Origin: Emticicia agri
GTDB taxonomy: Bacteria > Bacteroidota > Bacteroidia > Cytophagales > Spirosomataceae
Assembly: GCA_945860265.1 (NCBI GenBank)
Contig: CAMAQF010000046.1
Span: forward strand, 1-32,386
Reading direction: 5' to 3'
Length of the DNA: 32,386 nucleotides
Shown here: positions 25,096 to 32,386 of the stretch, piece by piece
Numbering within the stretch: the first letter of the stretch is position 1
Layout: every line of letters begins with the position of its first letter
Notes under the pieces: model-generated
Database searches by the model: none
The model's input: only the letters and a program-made list of their open reading frames with translations
Told to the model about the DNA's origin: nothing
Translations under genes and position numbers: made by a program

Positions 25096-26037
25096 ATGAA
25101 ACAGGAACAAGTAGAAGTTTTAATTTTGGGTTCAGGCCCAGCTGGTTATACCGCAGCAATTTATGCTGCACGTGCAGGTCTAAATCCATTGATGTATCAA
25201 GGTGGACAACCTGGCGGACAATTAACAATTACTACAGATGTAGAAAATTTTCCAGGTTATCCAGAAGGTATTCAGGGCCCGGAAATGATGGAAGAATTCA
25301 GAAAACAAGCAGAGCGTTTTGGACTTGATAATCGTTATGGAATGGCTACTAAAGCTGATTTTTCAACGCCTGGAGCTCACAAAGTTATAATAGATGATTC
25401 TATCGAAATTACGGCAAGAACGGTAATTATTGCTACTGGGGCTTCGGCAAAATGGCTCGGGTTAGAATCAGAACAACGCCTTAATGGCCATGGAGTTTCA
25501 GCTTGTGCAGTGTGTGATGGTTTCTTTTTCCGTAAACAAGATGTAGCAATCGTAGGTGCAGGCGATACAGCTTGTGAAGAAGCACACTACTTATCAAAAC
25601 TTTGCAGGAAAGTATTTATGTTGGTGCGACGTGATGAATTTCGTGCATCAACTATCATGCAAAATCGTGTTAAAAATACACCAAATATCGAAATTTTATT
25701 CAATACTGAAACACTTGAAATATTAGGCGAGGGTGGTGTAACTGGAGCAAAACTCAGAAATACCGTAACAAAAGAAGAAAGTACGATTGATGTAACAGGT
25801 TTCTTCGTTGCAATTGGACACCAACCAAATACGCAAATATTTTCAGATTATATCACGCTTGATGAAGCTGGCTATATCGAAACTGAAAAAGGAAGTACTC
25901 GAACTACCATTCAAGGCGTGTTTGCTTGTGGCGATGCACAAGATAAAATATATCGTCAGGCGGTTACAGCAGCTGGAAGTGGCTGTATGGCGGCCCTTGA
26001 CGCGGAGAGATATTTAGCCGCTCAAGGCTTGCATTAA
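25096..26037 (+). CDS. trxB: Thioredoxin reductase
   Basis: 313 residues. FAD-binding GSGPAG (12-17), ENFPGYPEGI, the redox-active CAVC (C137, C140) in GVSACAVCDGFFF, a second nucleotide-binding GAGDTACEEAHYLS (about 154-167) for NADPH, and the FAD-closing GVFACGDAQDKIYRQAVTAA. This is the low-molecular-weight bacterial type, reducing thioredoxin with NADPH. The ATG at 25096 is preferred over the in-frame TTG at 25078 because family members begin a few residues before the first beta strand (EVLILGSG). Next to it are an M23 peptidase gene and bshB1, so two thiol-redox genes lie within 3 kb. It starts about 130 nt after the OmpA-family gene. Confidence 0.95.
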   Translation: MKQEQVEVLILGSGPAGYTAAIYAARAGLNPLMYQGGQPGGQLTITTDVENFPGYPEGIQGPEMMEEFRKQAERFGLDNRYGMATKADFSTPGAHKVIIDDSIEITARTVIIATGASAKWLGLESEQRLNGHGVSACAVCDGFFFRKQDVAIVGAGDTACEEAHYLSKLCRKVFMLVRRDEFRASTIMQNRVKNTPNIEILFNTETLEILGEGGVTGAKLRNTVTKEESTIDVTGFFVAIGHQPNTQIFSDYITLDEAGYIETEKGSTRTTIQGVFACGDAQDKIYRQAVTAAGSGCMAALDAERYLAAQGLH

Positions 26038-26143
26038 TCGGATATTTTACTTAAACTTGCTTATGAATCTATACATTTAATAATATTTTTGTATACTGAT
26101 TAGTAACAAGTTTGTGTTGCCTTATAACCAAAACAACAAAAAT

Positions 26144-27271
26144 ATGAAAAAGGCTATATTATCAATTATCTTAGCGATTGCAATTTCCAATACGGTAATT
26201 GCTCAACAACGTGAGCGAGGTTTAAAGTTGAACAAGCCCAATATCCCTTCCAAACAGAAAGATTCAAACTTAAAAGATAAAAATTTCAATAAAGATAAAA
26301 AAGAAGATAATGAGTTTAGTTTTGAAGAAGAGCCAAAATTACGATTTGTCAACGAATTTGAAACTCCAAAAGTGGTTGAATCTGCACCTGCATTGAAAAT
26401 CGAACCAATCAAAGAACTCAACACCGCAGTTCATGAAGATACCTCAAGTATTGACGAAGGCGAGGTTCAGATTGTTGAAATTGAAGACGAGGCTCAATTT
26501 GTTGGAAGTGACGAGATGGTAAAAATTGCTAGTTATTTCTCTGTTTGGGATACAGGATTGGTTGACCCTTACGGCATTGATGCCAAAGAATTTGACGATG
26601 TAGTTCCAATTCAATTATATGATATTTCTCAAGGAAGATACTGGGCTGGGCCATTAAGTAAAGGCGTTACTAACTCTCCTTTTGGATGGAGATGGAAACG
26701 TTGGCATACAGGACAAGACCTTGACTTAGATACTGGCGAGCCAGTTTATGCCGCTTTTGATGGAATTATTAGAGTAGCAAGTACTCGAGGTGCTTATGGC
26801 AGATGTGTGGTGATTCGACATTATAATGGACTTGAGACACTTTACGGCCACTTATCAAAAATCAATTTCGAACCAAATACAATCGTTAAAGCTGGTGATG
26901 AAATTGGCAAAGGCGGAAGTACTGGACGCAGCTCTGGTCCGCACCTTCATTTTGAAACACGCTACGAAGGAAATCCATTTGACCCAAGAAATATTTTTAA
27001 TTTTAGCCCAAGTCAGATAAATATCGTTGCCCAAGATTTCTTAATGACTTCAAGAGTGTACGATTATTTGAGAGGCGGTGCAAATAAAGGCGATTTTGAA
27101 TATGATGAGCCTGTTGCCATAAATAGAAAGGTTTGGTATAGGGTTCGCTCAGGAGAAAATCTTAGCGAAATAGCGGCAAAGTTTAAAACTACTGTTGCCA
27201 CAATTTGCAAATTGAATAAAATTCGTCCTTCTTCACGACTACGTATTGGATATCGTCTTCGTGTGAAATAA
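26144..27271 (+). CDS. M23 metallopeptidase with C-terminal LysM
   Basis: 375 residues from ATG 26144, the codon that starts a clean signal peptide (KKAILSIILAIAISNTVIAQ); the in-frame TTG at 26114 adds only a polar extension. A low-complexity charged linker (~25-120) follows. The lysostaphin-type peptidase core (~175-285) has H188 and D192 in RWHTGQDLD, the LYGHLS block with H236, and HLH (267-269), giving the full zinc set and catalytic histidines. The C-terminal LysM (~331-375; VRSGENLSEIAAKFKTT) binds peptidoglycan. It most likely cuts cell-wall cross-bridges or works as a division/envelope remodelling enzyme in the periplasm. A strong terminator follows. Confidence 0.92.
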   Translation: MKKAILSIILAIAISNTVIAQQRERGLKLNKPNIPSKQKDSNLKDKNFNKDKKEDNEFSFEEEPKLRFVNEFETPKVVESAPALKIEPIKELNTAVHEDTSSIDEGEVQIVEIEDEAQFVGSDEMVKIASYFSVWDTGLVDPYGIDAKEFDDVVPIQLYDISQGRYWAGPLSKGVTNSPFGWRWKRWHTGQDLDLDTGEPVYAAFDGIIRVASTRGAYGRCVVIRHYNGLETLYGHLSKINFEPNTIVKAGDEIGKGGSTGRSSGPHLHFETRYEGNPFDPRNIFNFSPSQINIVAQDFLMTSRVYDYLRGGANKGDFEYDEPVAINRKVWYRVRSGENLSEIAAKFKTTVATICKLNKIRPSSRLRIGYRLRVK

Positions 27272-27299
27272 ATATTTAAAGAAAATACATTGAAAATGA

Positions 27300-27332
27300 G
27301 CGACGTAAAACTTTTTCCGTCGCTTTTTTTTT
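27300..27332 (+). terminator. Rho-independent terminator after the M23 gene
   Basis: GCGACG (27300-27305), a 12-base loop, CGTCGC (27318-27323), then nine T residues. It is the clearest intrinsic terminator in the window and ends the trxB-M23 side before bshB1. Confidence 0.85.
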
Positions 27333-27367
27333 ATATTAAAATAGCTCTATATAATATCAAGTAGCAA

Positions 27368-28087
27368 ATGAAATTAGACTTAGTTGTAATGGCGGCACAC
27401 CCCGACGATGCCGAAATGTCTTGTGGAGGAACAATTGCCTCAGCCATAGCACAAGGGAAGAAAGTTGGCATTATAGATTTTACCAGAGGAGAACTCGGAA
27501 CTCGTGGTACACCCGAAATCAGAGCTACGGAATCTGCAGCAGCTACTAAAATCCTGCATCTATCAGCTAGAGAAAATCTTGGTTTTAGAGACGGTTTCTT
27601 TAAAAATGATGAAGAACATCAGATGAAATTAATTGCAGCCATTCGCCGTTATCAACCCGAGATAGTATTGGCCAATGCTATAGAAGACCGTCACCCAGAC
27701 CATGGTAAAGGTGCAGCATTGGCAGTCGATGCGTGTTTTTGTTCTGGTTTAAGAATGATTCAAACATTCGATTTTGATGGTAAACCCCAAAACGCATGGC
27801 GTCCGAAGGCACTTTACCATTATATCCAAGATAGATTCATAAAGCCTGATTTGGTAGTTGATATATCAAGTTTTTGGGATATAAAAGAAGCTTCAATCAG
27901 AGCTTATAAAAGTCAGTTTCATGACCCAAATAGCACAGAACCAGAATCGTATTTGACAAGCCCCGAATTCTTAGAATTTTTAAAAGCACGTTCTCAGGAA
28001 ATGGGACACATGATTGGTTCAAAGTATGGCGAAGGATATACCAAAACCAAAACAATTGGTATCAAAGATTTATTTAATTTGATATAA
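27368..28087 (+). CDS. bshB1: Bacillithiol biosynthesis deacetylase BshB1
   Basis: 239 residues of the PIG-L/LmbE zinc deacetylase fold. The N-terminal AAHPDDAEMSCGGTIA supplies zinc ligands (His, Asp), and EDRHPDHGKGA supplies the third ligand and catalytic region. DFTRGELGTRGTPEIRATES is characteristic of the BshB1 branch, which removes the acetyl group from GlcNAc-malate to give glucosamine-malate, the second step of bacillithiol synthesis. Length and motifs match the family closely. It follows a terminator, so it has its own promoter; I see no clear consensus in the 35-nt AT-rich leader. Confidence 0.92.
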   Translation: MKLDLVVMAAHPDDAEMSCGGTIASAIAQGKKVGIIDFTRGELGTRGTPEIRATESAAATKILHLSARENLGFRDGFFKNDEEHQMKLIAAIRRYQPEIVLANAIEDRHPDHGKGAALAVDACFCSGLRMIQTFDFDGKPQNAWRPKALYHYIQDRFIKPDLVVDISSFWDIKEASIRAYKSQFHDPNSTEPESYLTSPEFLEFLKARSQEMGHMIGSKYGEGYTKTKTIGIKDLFNLI

Positions 28088-28097
28088 ATTTTTTTAT

Positions 28098-28136
28098 ATT
28101 TTGTTCCAGAAATAAAATTTTAAATTGGAATAAAAT
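28098..28136 (+). terminator. Hairpin after bshB1, possible terminator
   Basis: ATTTTGTTCCA (28098-28108) can pair with TGGAATAAAAT (28126-28136): an 11-bp stem with one G-U pair and a 17-base loop. No following T run, so termination is uncertain. Confidence 0.35.
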
Positions 28137-28248
28137 ATTTGCTAGCCTAGTAAATAAATTTAAGACAAATGATATTTTAGCATAAAAAGGCATATTTAAA
28201 GTGAATTTTAGCAAATTAAGTGGATTAAAAATAAATCTTACAAAGTTA

Positions 28249-28281
28249 TTTGTATTATATAGTTTACATTTATTAAATTTG
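28249..28281 (+). promoter_or_regulatory. Bacteroidota promoter of the epimerase gene
   Basis: TTTG (28249-28252), a 21-nt spacer and TAAATTTG (28274-28281) match both consensus boxes exactly. The ATG lies 46 nt after the -7 box. Confidence 0.7.
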
Positions 28282-28327
28282 CACTTTATTTAGAACTCAA
28301 AAATATTTATATCGATATTTAAAATAT

Positions 28328-29302
28328 ATGAAAAGAGCATTAGTTTGTGGAGCAGGTGGTTTTATTGGTGGTCATTTGGTAAACCGCTTAAAAAGTGAAG
28401 GATATTGGGTTAGAGGAGTTGATTTAAAATATAATGAGTACGGCAACGGAGATTCAGATGAATTTGTAATTGGTGATTTAACAGACCCGGTTATTTGTCG
28501 TCAAGTTGCAGTAGGTGGTTTTGATGAAGTATATCAATTAGCTGCTGATATGGGTGGTGCTGGTTATATTTTCACTGGTGAAAATGATGCGGCAGTAATG
28601 CACAATTCAGCTCTTTGTAATCTAAATATGCTACATGCTGCTCAACAAGCTGGGGTTAAGAAAATATTCTATTCTTCATCAGCATGTATGTATCCTGAAT
28701 ATAATCAACTTGACCCAAATAACCCTAAATGTTCTGAAGAATCAGCCTATCCTGCTGCTCCTGATAGTGAATATGGTTGGGAAAAATTATTTAGTGAGCG
28801 TTTGTATCTGACTTATCAACGTAACCTAGGAATTACCGTAAAGGTAGCACGTTTCCACAACATTTTTGGTCCACAGGGTACTTGGAGAGGAGGAAAAGAG
28901 AAGGCTCCGGCCGCAATCTGTCGTAAAGTAATTGAAGCAGGTGATGGTGGAACAATTGAAATTTGGGGAGATGGAAAACAAACTCGTTCATTTTTATATG
29001 TTGACGAATGTGTTGAAGGTATCCGTCGTTTGATGGAATCTGATTTTTCTGGACCCGTAAATATTGGTTCAGAAGAAATGATTTCAATCAATGATTTTGC
29101 CAAATTAATTGCTGAAATTTCTGGTAATAACATCAAAATCAATAATATAAAAGGCCCAGAAGGTGTGCGTGGAAGAAATTCTGATAACGCTTTGATTCAA
29201 GAAAAATTGGGTTGGGCTCCATCACATACATTGAGAGAAGGAATTACCAAAACATATCATTGGATTGCTGAACAAGCAGCCAAAGAAGTTGAATTAGCTT
29301 AA
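28328..29302 (+). CDS. GDP-mannose 3,5-epimerase homologue
   Basis: 324 residues, extended SDR fold. NAD-binding GAGGFIGGH (8-16); LAADMGGAGYIF (71-82); SSSACMYPE (116-124) with the Cys that acts as catalytic acid/base in plant GME (C120); YxxxK at Y149-K153 (SEYGWEKL). ARFHNIFGPQGTWRGGKEKAP and GPEGVRGRNSDN follow. These blocks match plant GDP-mannose 3,5-epimerase almost word for word, well beyond general UDP-sugar epimerases. The reaction converts GDP-D-mannose to GDP-L-galactose (and GDP-L-gulose). In bacteria this sugar would feed surface polysaccharide, consistent with two glycosyltransferase genes next door. It has its own promoter, and its stop overlaps that of the convergent glycosyltransferase. 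Confidence 0.88.
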   Translation: MKRALVCGAGGFIGGHLVNRLKSEGYWVRGVDLKYNEYGNGDSDEFVIGDLTDPVICRQVAVGGFDEVYQLAADMGGAGYIFTGENDAAVMHNSALCNLNMLHAAQQAGVKKIFYSSSACMYPEYNQLDPNNPKCSEESAYPAAPDSEYGWEKLFSERLYLTYQRNLGITVKVARFHNIFGPQGTWRGGKEKAPAAICRKVIEAGDGGTIEIWGDGKQTRSFLYVDECVEGIRRLMESDFSGPVNIGSEEMISINDFAKLIAEISGNNIKINNIKGPEGVRGRNSDNALIQEKLGWAPSHTLREGITKTYHWIAEQAAKEVELA

Positions 29303-30483
29303 TCCAACTCAAGTAAAATCTTAATAAAATTATCACCACGGTGGTTTTGTACGAAAACGCTTGCTCTTTCAGGGTAAGCGTTTTCTGTTTTTAAGAAAGT
29401 CAAAATGGCCTGATTTATTTCTTCAGGATTAAATCCATCAACTGTTATTCCTAAATTATATTCACGAGTGAGGTCTCCTACAACTCCAAATTTTGTTGCC
29501 AAAACAGGTTTATTATGTCTTGCTGCCAAACCTATAACACCACTCGATGAAAAGAAATTGATATAAGCAACCGAGACCACATCACTCTGCCCAACATAAG
29601 CTTCCATTTCATCATCATCAACAAACCTACTTTCAAACTCTACCTGCAGTTCAGGTCGAATATTCTTGGCTTCCTCGAAAGCTTCCATTAATGAACCTTT
29701 ATTTTCGCCATGAATTTTACCAACCACTAATAAACAAATATTTGCAGCATCCTCGGCACTTAATTGTTGTAAAGCTTTGAGCAAATTGACAACATTCTTT
29801 TTGGCATCAATAAAACCAAAGGCTAAAAGTATTTTTTTGTGCAAAGCAACTGCGTATTTTTCTCTAATAATCAACCCTTCGCGAGTTGGATAGTCATAAA
29901 CAGGATCAGGTAGATAGGTAAAAATATTTGTACCCAAAGTTTCATTCATATTTTTGATAGTTTCTCTATCATTAAATATGAAAATCTTCTTTAACTGAGT
30001 ATTTCTACACATCCACCAAGATGTAAAAAGTTTTCTTGTCTTCGTAATTGCAGATTTTTGTTTAGATTTTAAAGTAGTATCCTGAGCAATTATCCGTGTG
30101 TATGGATTGATCATGATACCCGATAGCTGGCAAGGAAAACGACTACTTCCGATTGTATGCTGAAACATATCAAGCATCATCATAATTACTTTATCTGCTC
30201 GATAGTCAATTGCGTAACGCTTGATATGCTTCCAAATTACCTGAGTAGATTTAATGATAGTCATACCAGAGTTGAATGGTGCAAACTCTTCTTCGGTAAA
30301 GAAAATTATCTTCACATTGGCAGCCGTTGTTTTTACTGAAGGTATCGTTTGGGCGTCGGGATTTAGCAAAAATACATATTCAACGTCGGTTGGATGACTT
30401 TCTAAAAATCGTAAAATATTCTGAATATGACCTAAATTATGACCAACTAATCTGACGTATATATCACAAATAAAAATTCGCAT
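29299..30483 (-). CDS. GT4-like glycosyltransferase
   Basis: 394 residues. The C-terminal half has the GT-B nucleotide-sugar-binding pattern: KKILLAFGFIDAKKNVVNLL opens the domain, followed by ICLLVVGKIHG, VDDDEMEAYVGQSDVVSVAY, SSSGVIGLAARHNKPVLATK (in place of the usual E-x7-E helix) and LGITVDGFNPEEI. The N-terminal half (ICDIYVRLVGHNLGHIQNIL) is a poorly conserved acceptor domain. The E-x7-E motif is weak, so activity or family is less certain than for the upstream gene. It follows the other transferase by 42 nt, in one leftward unit. The stop codon shares TTAA with the epimerase stop. Confidence 0.75.
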   Translation of the reverse strand: MRIFICDIYVRLVGHNLGHIQNILRFLESHPTDVEYVFLLNPDAQTIPSVKTTAANVKIIFFTEEEFAPFNSGMTIIKSTQVIWKHIKRYAIDYRADKVIMMMLDMFQHTIGSSRFPCQLSGIMINPYTRIIAQDTTLKSKQKSAITKTRKLFTSWWMCRNTQLKKIFIFNDRETIKNMNETLGTNIFTYLPDPVYDYPTREGLIIREKYAVALHKKILLAFGFIDAKKNVVNLLKALQQLSAEDAANICLLVVGKIHGENKGSLMEAFEEAKNIRPELQVEFESRFVDDDEMEAYVGQSDVVSVAYINFFSSSGVIGLAARHNKPVLATKFGVVGDLTREYNLGITVDGFNPEEINQAILTFLKTENAYPERASVFVQNHRGDNFIKILLELD

Positions 30484-30525
30484 ATTCTAAGTTTTTGGGG
30501 CTTTTAGCTTAAGCTATTTGAACAT

Positions 30526-31635
30526 TTACACAACACTTTTATAGACTTCGAGGGTTTTTTGAGCAGTGATAGTTGGTGAAAAATCTTGTAAACGCTTTTT
30601 ACCTTTTTGAATTAATTCTGATCGTAAATCATTATTTTCAATAATTTTTTCAATCTGAAAGGCAATATTTTCTTTATCGTCAGGATTAAAATACAATGCA
30701 GCATATCGGCCAACTTCAGGAAAACATGAACGATCGCTCAAAATAACTGGACAGTCACAAGCAAACGCTTCAATGACTGGAATTCCAAAACCTTCATATA
30801 AAGAAGGATAAACAAAAGCAATGGCATTTTTATATAATTGATAAAGCACATCATCACTATCAATTTGATGATGAAGAATCTGCTTTTCTACTTTCAGATT
30901 GGCAAATAATTGTTGCTCGGCTACAGTAAATTTGCCATTTCCTGCACATATTAAATATAAATCATCTTGTTTTTGCAAAATGGGAGCAATCGCTTCTGTA
31001 TAAACATTAAAATTTTTGTAGTTATCGCGGTTTCCTACATAGAGCAAATATCTTTTCGGGGTCGAAATCTTAACATTTGGGTTTGGTAGAAAAGTCGCAA
31101 AATGAGTTGAGTGATAAATCACTTCTACTTTTTCAGGGGCAACATTAAAAATATCCAGAATATCCTGTTTAGTATTTTCTGAAACAGCAATTATTTTTGA
31201 AGCTTTATCTAAGATTTTCTTTTTTTGGTCTTTATCAAAACCATCCAAACCAGCATATTGAGAAGAGAATTTTTCAGGAATTAGATCGTGATGTGTAATC
31301 ACAAATGGCTTTTTACCGAGAAAAGGCAGAAAGTAATCTTTGAAATAAGTCGGGTGAAAAACATCGTAACTCTGCTGAGCAATGTGAATTGCACTATTCA
31401 GGCGATTTATATGGGAAAAAAGCATATTGGTCTTCGAATAACCCAAGAAAAAACCGAATTGAGTTACCTTCTTTATATCACCATTTATAAGGTAATCATT
31501 ATTCGAGAATTTAAGGGCGAGATCAACATCTATACCTTGTTGGTATTTTAAATTATACATCAAGTCATAGAAATATCTTGCTACTCCGCCATATTTTGCA
31601 CCCGAAAACGATTGATGGTCGTAAAGAACTTTCAT
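30526..31635 (-). CDS. GT4-family glycosyltransferase
   Basis: 369 residues from ATG 31635, where the first beta strand begins (KVLYDHQSF, then GGVARYFYDL). The frame stays open further upstream but there runs through a tRNA gene and is rejected. N-terminal GT-B domain: PFVITHHDLIPE and KIIAVSENTKQDIL. C-terminal domain: RYLLYVGNRDNYKNF, YLICAGNGKF and PSLYEGFGIPVIEAFACDCP with the E-x7-E motif (EGFGIPVIE), then SDRSCFPEVG. It is a retaining transferase using a nucleotide-activated sugar on the cytoplasmic face; acceptor unknown. It starts 13 nt after the tRNA-Val gene and is followed by a second transferase, so all may be co-transcribed. Confidence 0.88.
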   Translation of the reverse strand: MKVLYDHQSFSGAKYGGVARYFYDLMYNLKYQQGIDVDLALKFSNNDYLINGDIKKVTQFGFFLGYSKTNMLFSHINRLNSAIHIAQQSYDVFHPTYFKDYFLPFLGKKPFVITHHDLIPEKFSSQYAGLDGFDKDQKKKILDKASKIIAVSENTKQDILDIFNVAPEKVEVIYHSTHFATFLPNPNVKISTPKRYLLYVGNRDNYKNFNVYTEAIAPILQKQDDLYLICAGNGKFTVAEQQLFANLKVEKQILHHQIDSDDVLYQLYKNAIAFVYPSLYEGFGIPVIEAFACDCPVILSDRSCFPEVGRYAALYFNPDDKENIAFQIEKIIENNDLRSELIQKGKKRLQDFSPTITAQKTLEVYKSVV

Positions 31636-31648
31636 AAAATAGAAAAAG

Positions 31649-31723
31649 TAGGACGTATCGGGCTCGAACCGATGACCTTCGCCTTGTCGAGGCGACACTC
31701 TAAACCAACTGAGCTAACATCCT
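31649..31723 (-). tRNA. tRNA-Val (GAC), C at position 33
   Basis: Full cloverleaf on the minus strand. Acceptor AGGATGT/ACGTCCT (one T-G pair), D-arm GCTC..GAGT, anticodon stem TCGCC/GGCGA, T-arm ATCGG-TTCGAGC-CCGAT, discriminator A, CCA not encoded. The seven-base anticodon loop is TCGACAA: anticodon GAC for valine. The base before the anticodon (position 33) is C instead of the near-universal U. Confidence 0.88.
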
Positions 31724-31863
31724 GTTTTTGAATACGTTATAGTACATTTTCTAAAAAAAAACTGTTTGATATTCAAGACTAATATCAAAACCCTGATACT
31801 ATTTTAACTGTACTGCAAAAATTGTATCACAAATATATGCCTAAATCTGTTTGGTAACAATTT

Positions 31864-32386
31864 TTAATGATAAACTTTCTTTGAAGGAACTCGCATTAAA
31901 AGTACGAATCCGACGATAAAAAATACTAAAATCGTCAGAACTGAGTTTCGCATATTTCCAGTAAATTGCCCAACGAAACCAAAAATAAAAGTACCCAGTG
32001 TGATGGCAATTTTTTCTACAATATCATAAAAACCAAAATAGGATGCTGTATCGGCCGTATTATCAGGAATTAATTTCGCAAATGTTGAGCGAGAAAGTGA
32101 TTGAATTCCGCCCATAACTAAGCCAACTACTGCCGCAATTACATAAAATTCGTTTTGAGTAGTAGTGAAATATGCAGCTAGAGGCATAAACGACCAAATG
32201 AAGATAAATATCAAAAGACCTTTCGTATTTCCGAGTTTACTCGACAACCACGAAGCCAAATAAGAGCCTGGAATTGCAATTAACTGAATCAATAAAAGCG
32301 TAATAATGAGTCCTTGTTTCTCGATGTGCAATTCTTTATCTGCAAAAATTGTGGCTACGTAAATAACCGTCATTACGCCCATATCG
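31864..32386 (-). CDS. MFS transporter, UMF1-like (N-terminus beyond window)
   Basis: The C-terminal ~174 residues are visible and the frame runs off the right edge (next codon GAT before MGVMTVIYVATIF), so the ATG at 32382 is internal. Five to six hydrophobic helices are seen (LIITLLLIQLIAIPGSYLAS, GLLIFIFIWSFMPLAAYF, FYVIAAVVGLVMGGIQSLSR, IAITLGTFIFGFVGQF, SVLTILVFFIVGFVLLM). MGGIQSLSRSTFAKLIPDN with SYFGFYDIVEK is typical of the UMF1/Atg22-like branch, whose bacterial substrates are mostly unknown. The stop at 31864 is followed by 140 nt of AT-rich sequence before the tRNA. Confidence 0.85.
   Translation of the reverse strand, partial: DMGVMTVIYVATIFADKELHIEKQGLIITLLLIQLIAIPGSYLASWLSSKLGNTKGLLIFIFIWSFMPLAAYFTTTQNEFYVIAAVVGLVMGGIQSLSRSTFAKLIPDNTADTASYFGFYDIVEKIAITLGTFIFGFVGQFTGNMRNSVLTILVFFIVGFVLLMRVPSKKVYH

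Noticed and set aside
26114..26143. TTG-started extension of the M23 peptidase
   Set aside because: ATG 26144 directly begins a normal signal peptide.
31636..31698. N-terminal extension of the GT4 gene (MSPRQGEGHRFEPDTSYFFY)
   Set aside because: It is the tRNA-Val gene read as protein; the true first strand of the transferase starts at ATG 31635.

Overview
The window (about 35% GC by eye) comes from a Bacteroidota chromosome, most likely an aerobic Cytophagales-type organism. The signs are a PorE-like TPR/PD40/OmpA protein, bacillithiol deacetylase BshB1, a HemJ-type protein, a VOC protein and an M23/LysM protein with Bacteroidota-style signal peptides, start codons without clear Shine-Dalgarno sequences, and several promoters of the TTTG / TAnnTTTG type. 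No gene here pins down the genus.

Region 1 (1-7.8 kb). The 3' part of a beta-propeller-like, single-TM protein with a helix-rich cytoplasmic tail reads rightward. It faces a compact leftward six-gene run: outer-membrane-type protein, APC amino-acid permease, small SET-domain protein, ATP-grasp ligase, ATP-grasp-SET fusion, and an ABC-exporter membrane domain without its own ATPase. I do not recognise this as a characterised pathway. The parts suggest synthesis of a small peptide or amino-acid conjugate by two ligases, modification by two methyltransferase-like SET domains, and dedicated transport. It is the best candidate in the window for an undescribed system.

Region 2 (7.8-17.6 kb) is a decay zone around one intact giant signalling gene, a 1468-residue CheB-CheR-PAS-PAS-histidine kinase-receiver protein. 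Around it lie remnants of gpmA, an AraC-type regulator, a PAS/receiver/HPt sensor kinase, a small membrane protein and others, carrying stops, frameshifts and internal deletions. The zone also holds two dispersed repeat families and an IS element with an internally deleted transposase. The kinase gene itself carries a short repeat inserted in frame in its receiver domain.

Region 3 (17.6-28.1 kb) is ordinary core genome: gamma-carbonic-anhydrase-like protein, DedA, exported VOC protein, ABC-F ATPase, a conserved 95-residue protein, HemJ, PorE-like OmpA protein, thioredoxin reductase, M23/LysM peptidase and BshB1. A further gene remnant lies at about 22.0 kb.

Region 4 (28.2-32.4 kb) holds a GDP-mannose 3,5-epimerase homologue with a well-formed promoter, convergent with two GT4-type glycosyltransferases. 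Then come a tRNA-Val (GAC) with an unusual C at position 33 and the C-terminal part of a UMF1-like MFS transporter running off the right edge. Together the epimerase and transferases point to surface-glycan synthesis.
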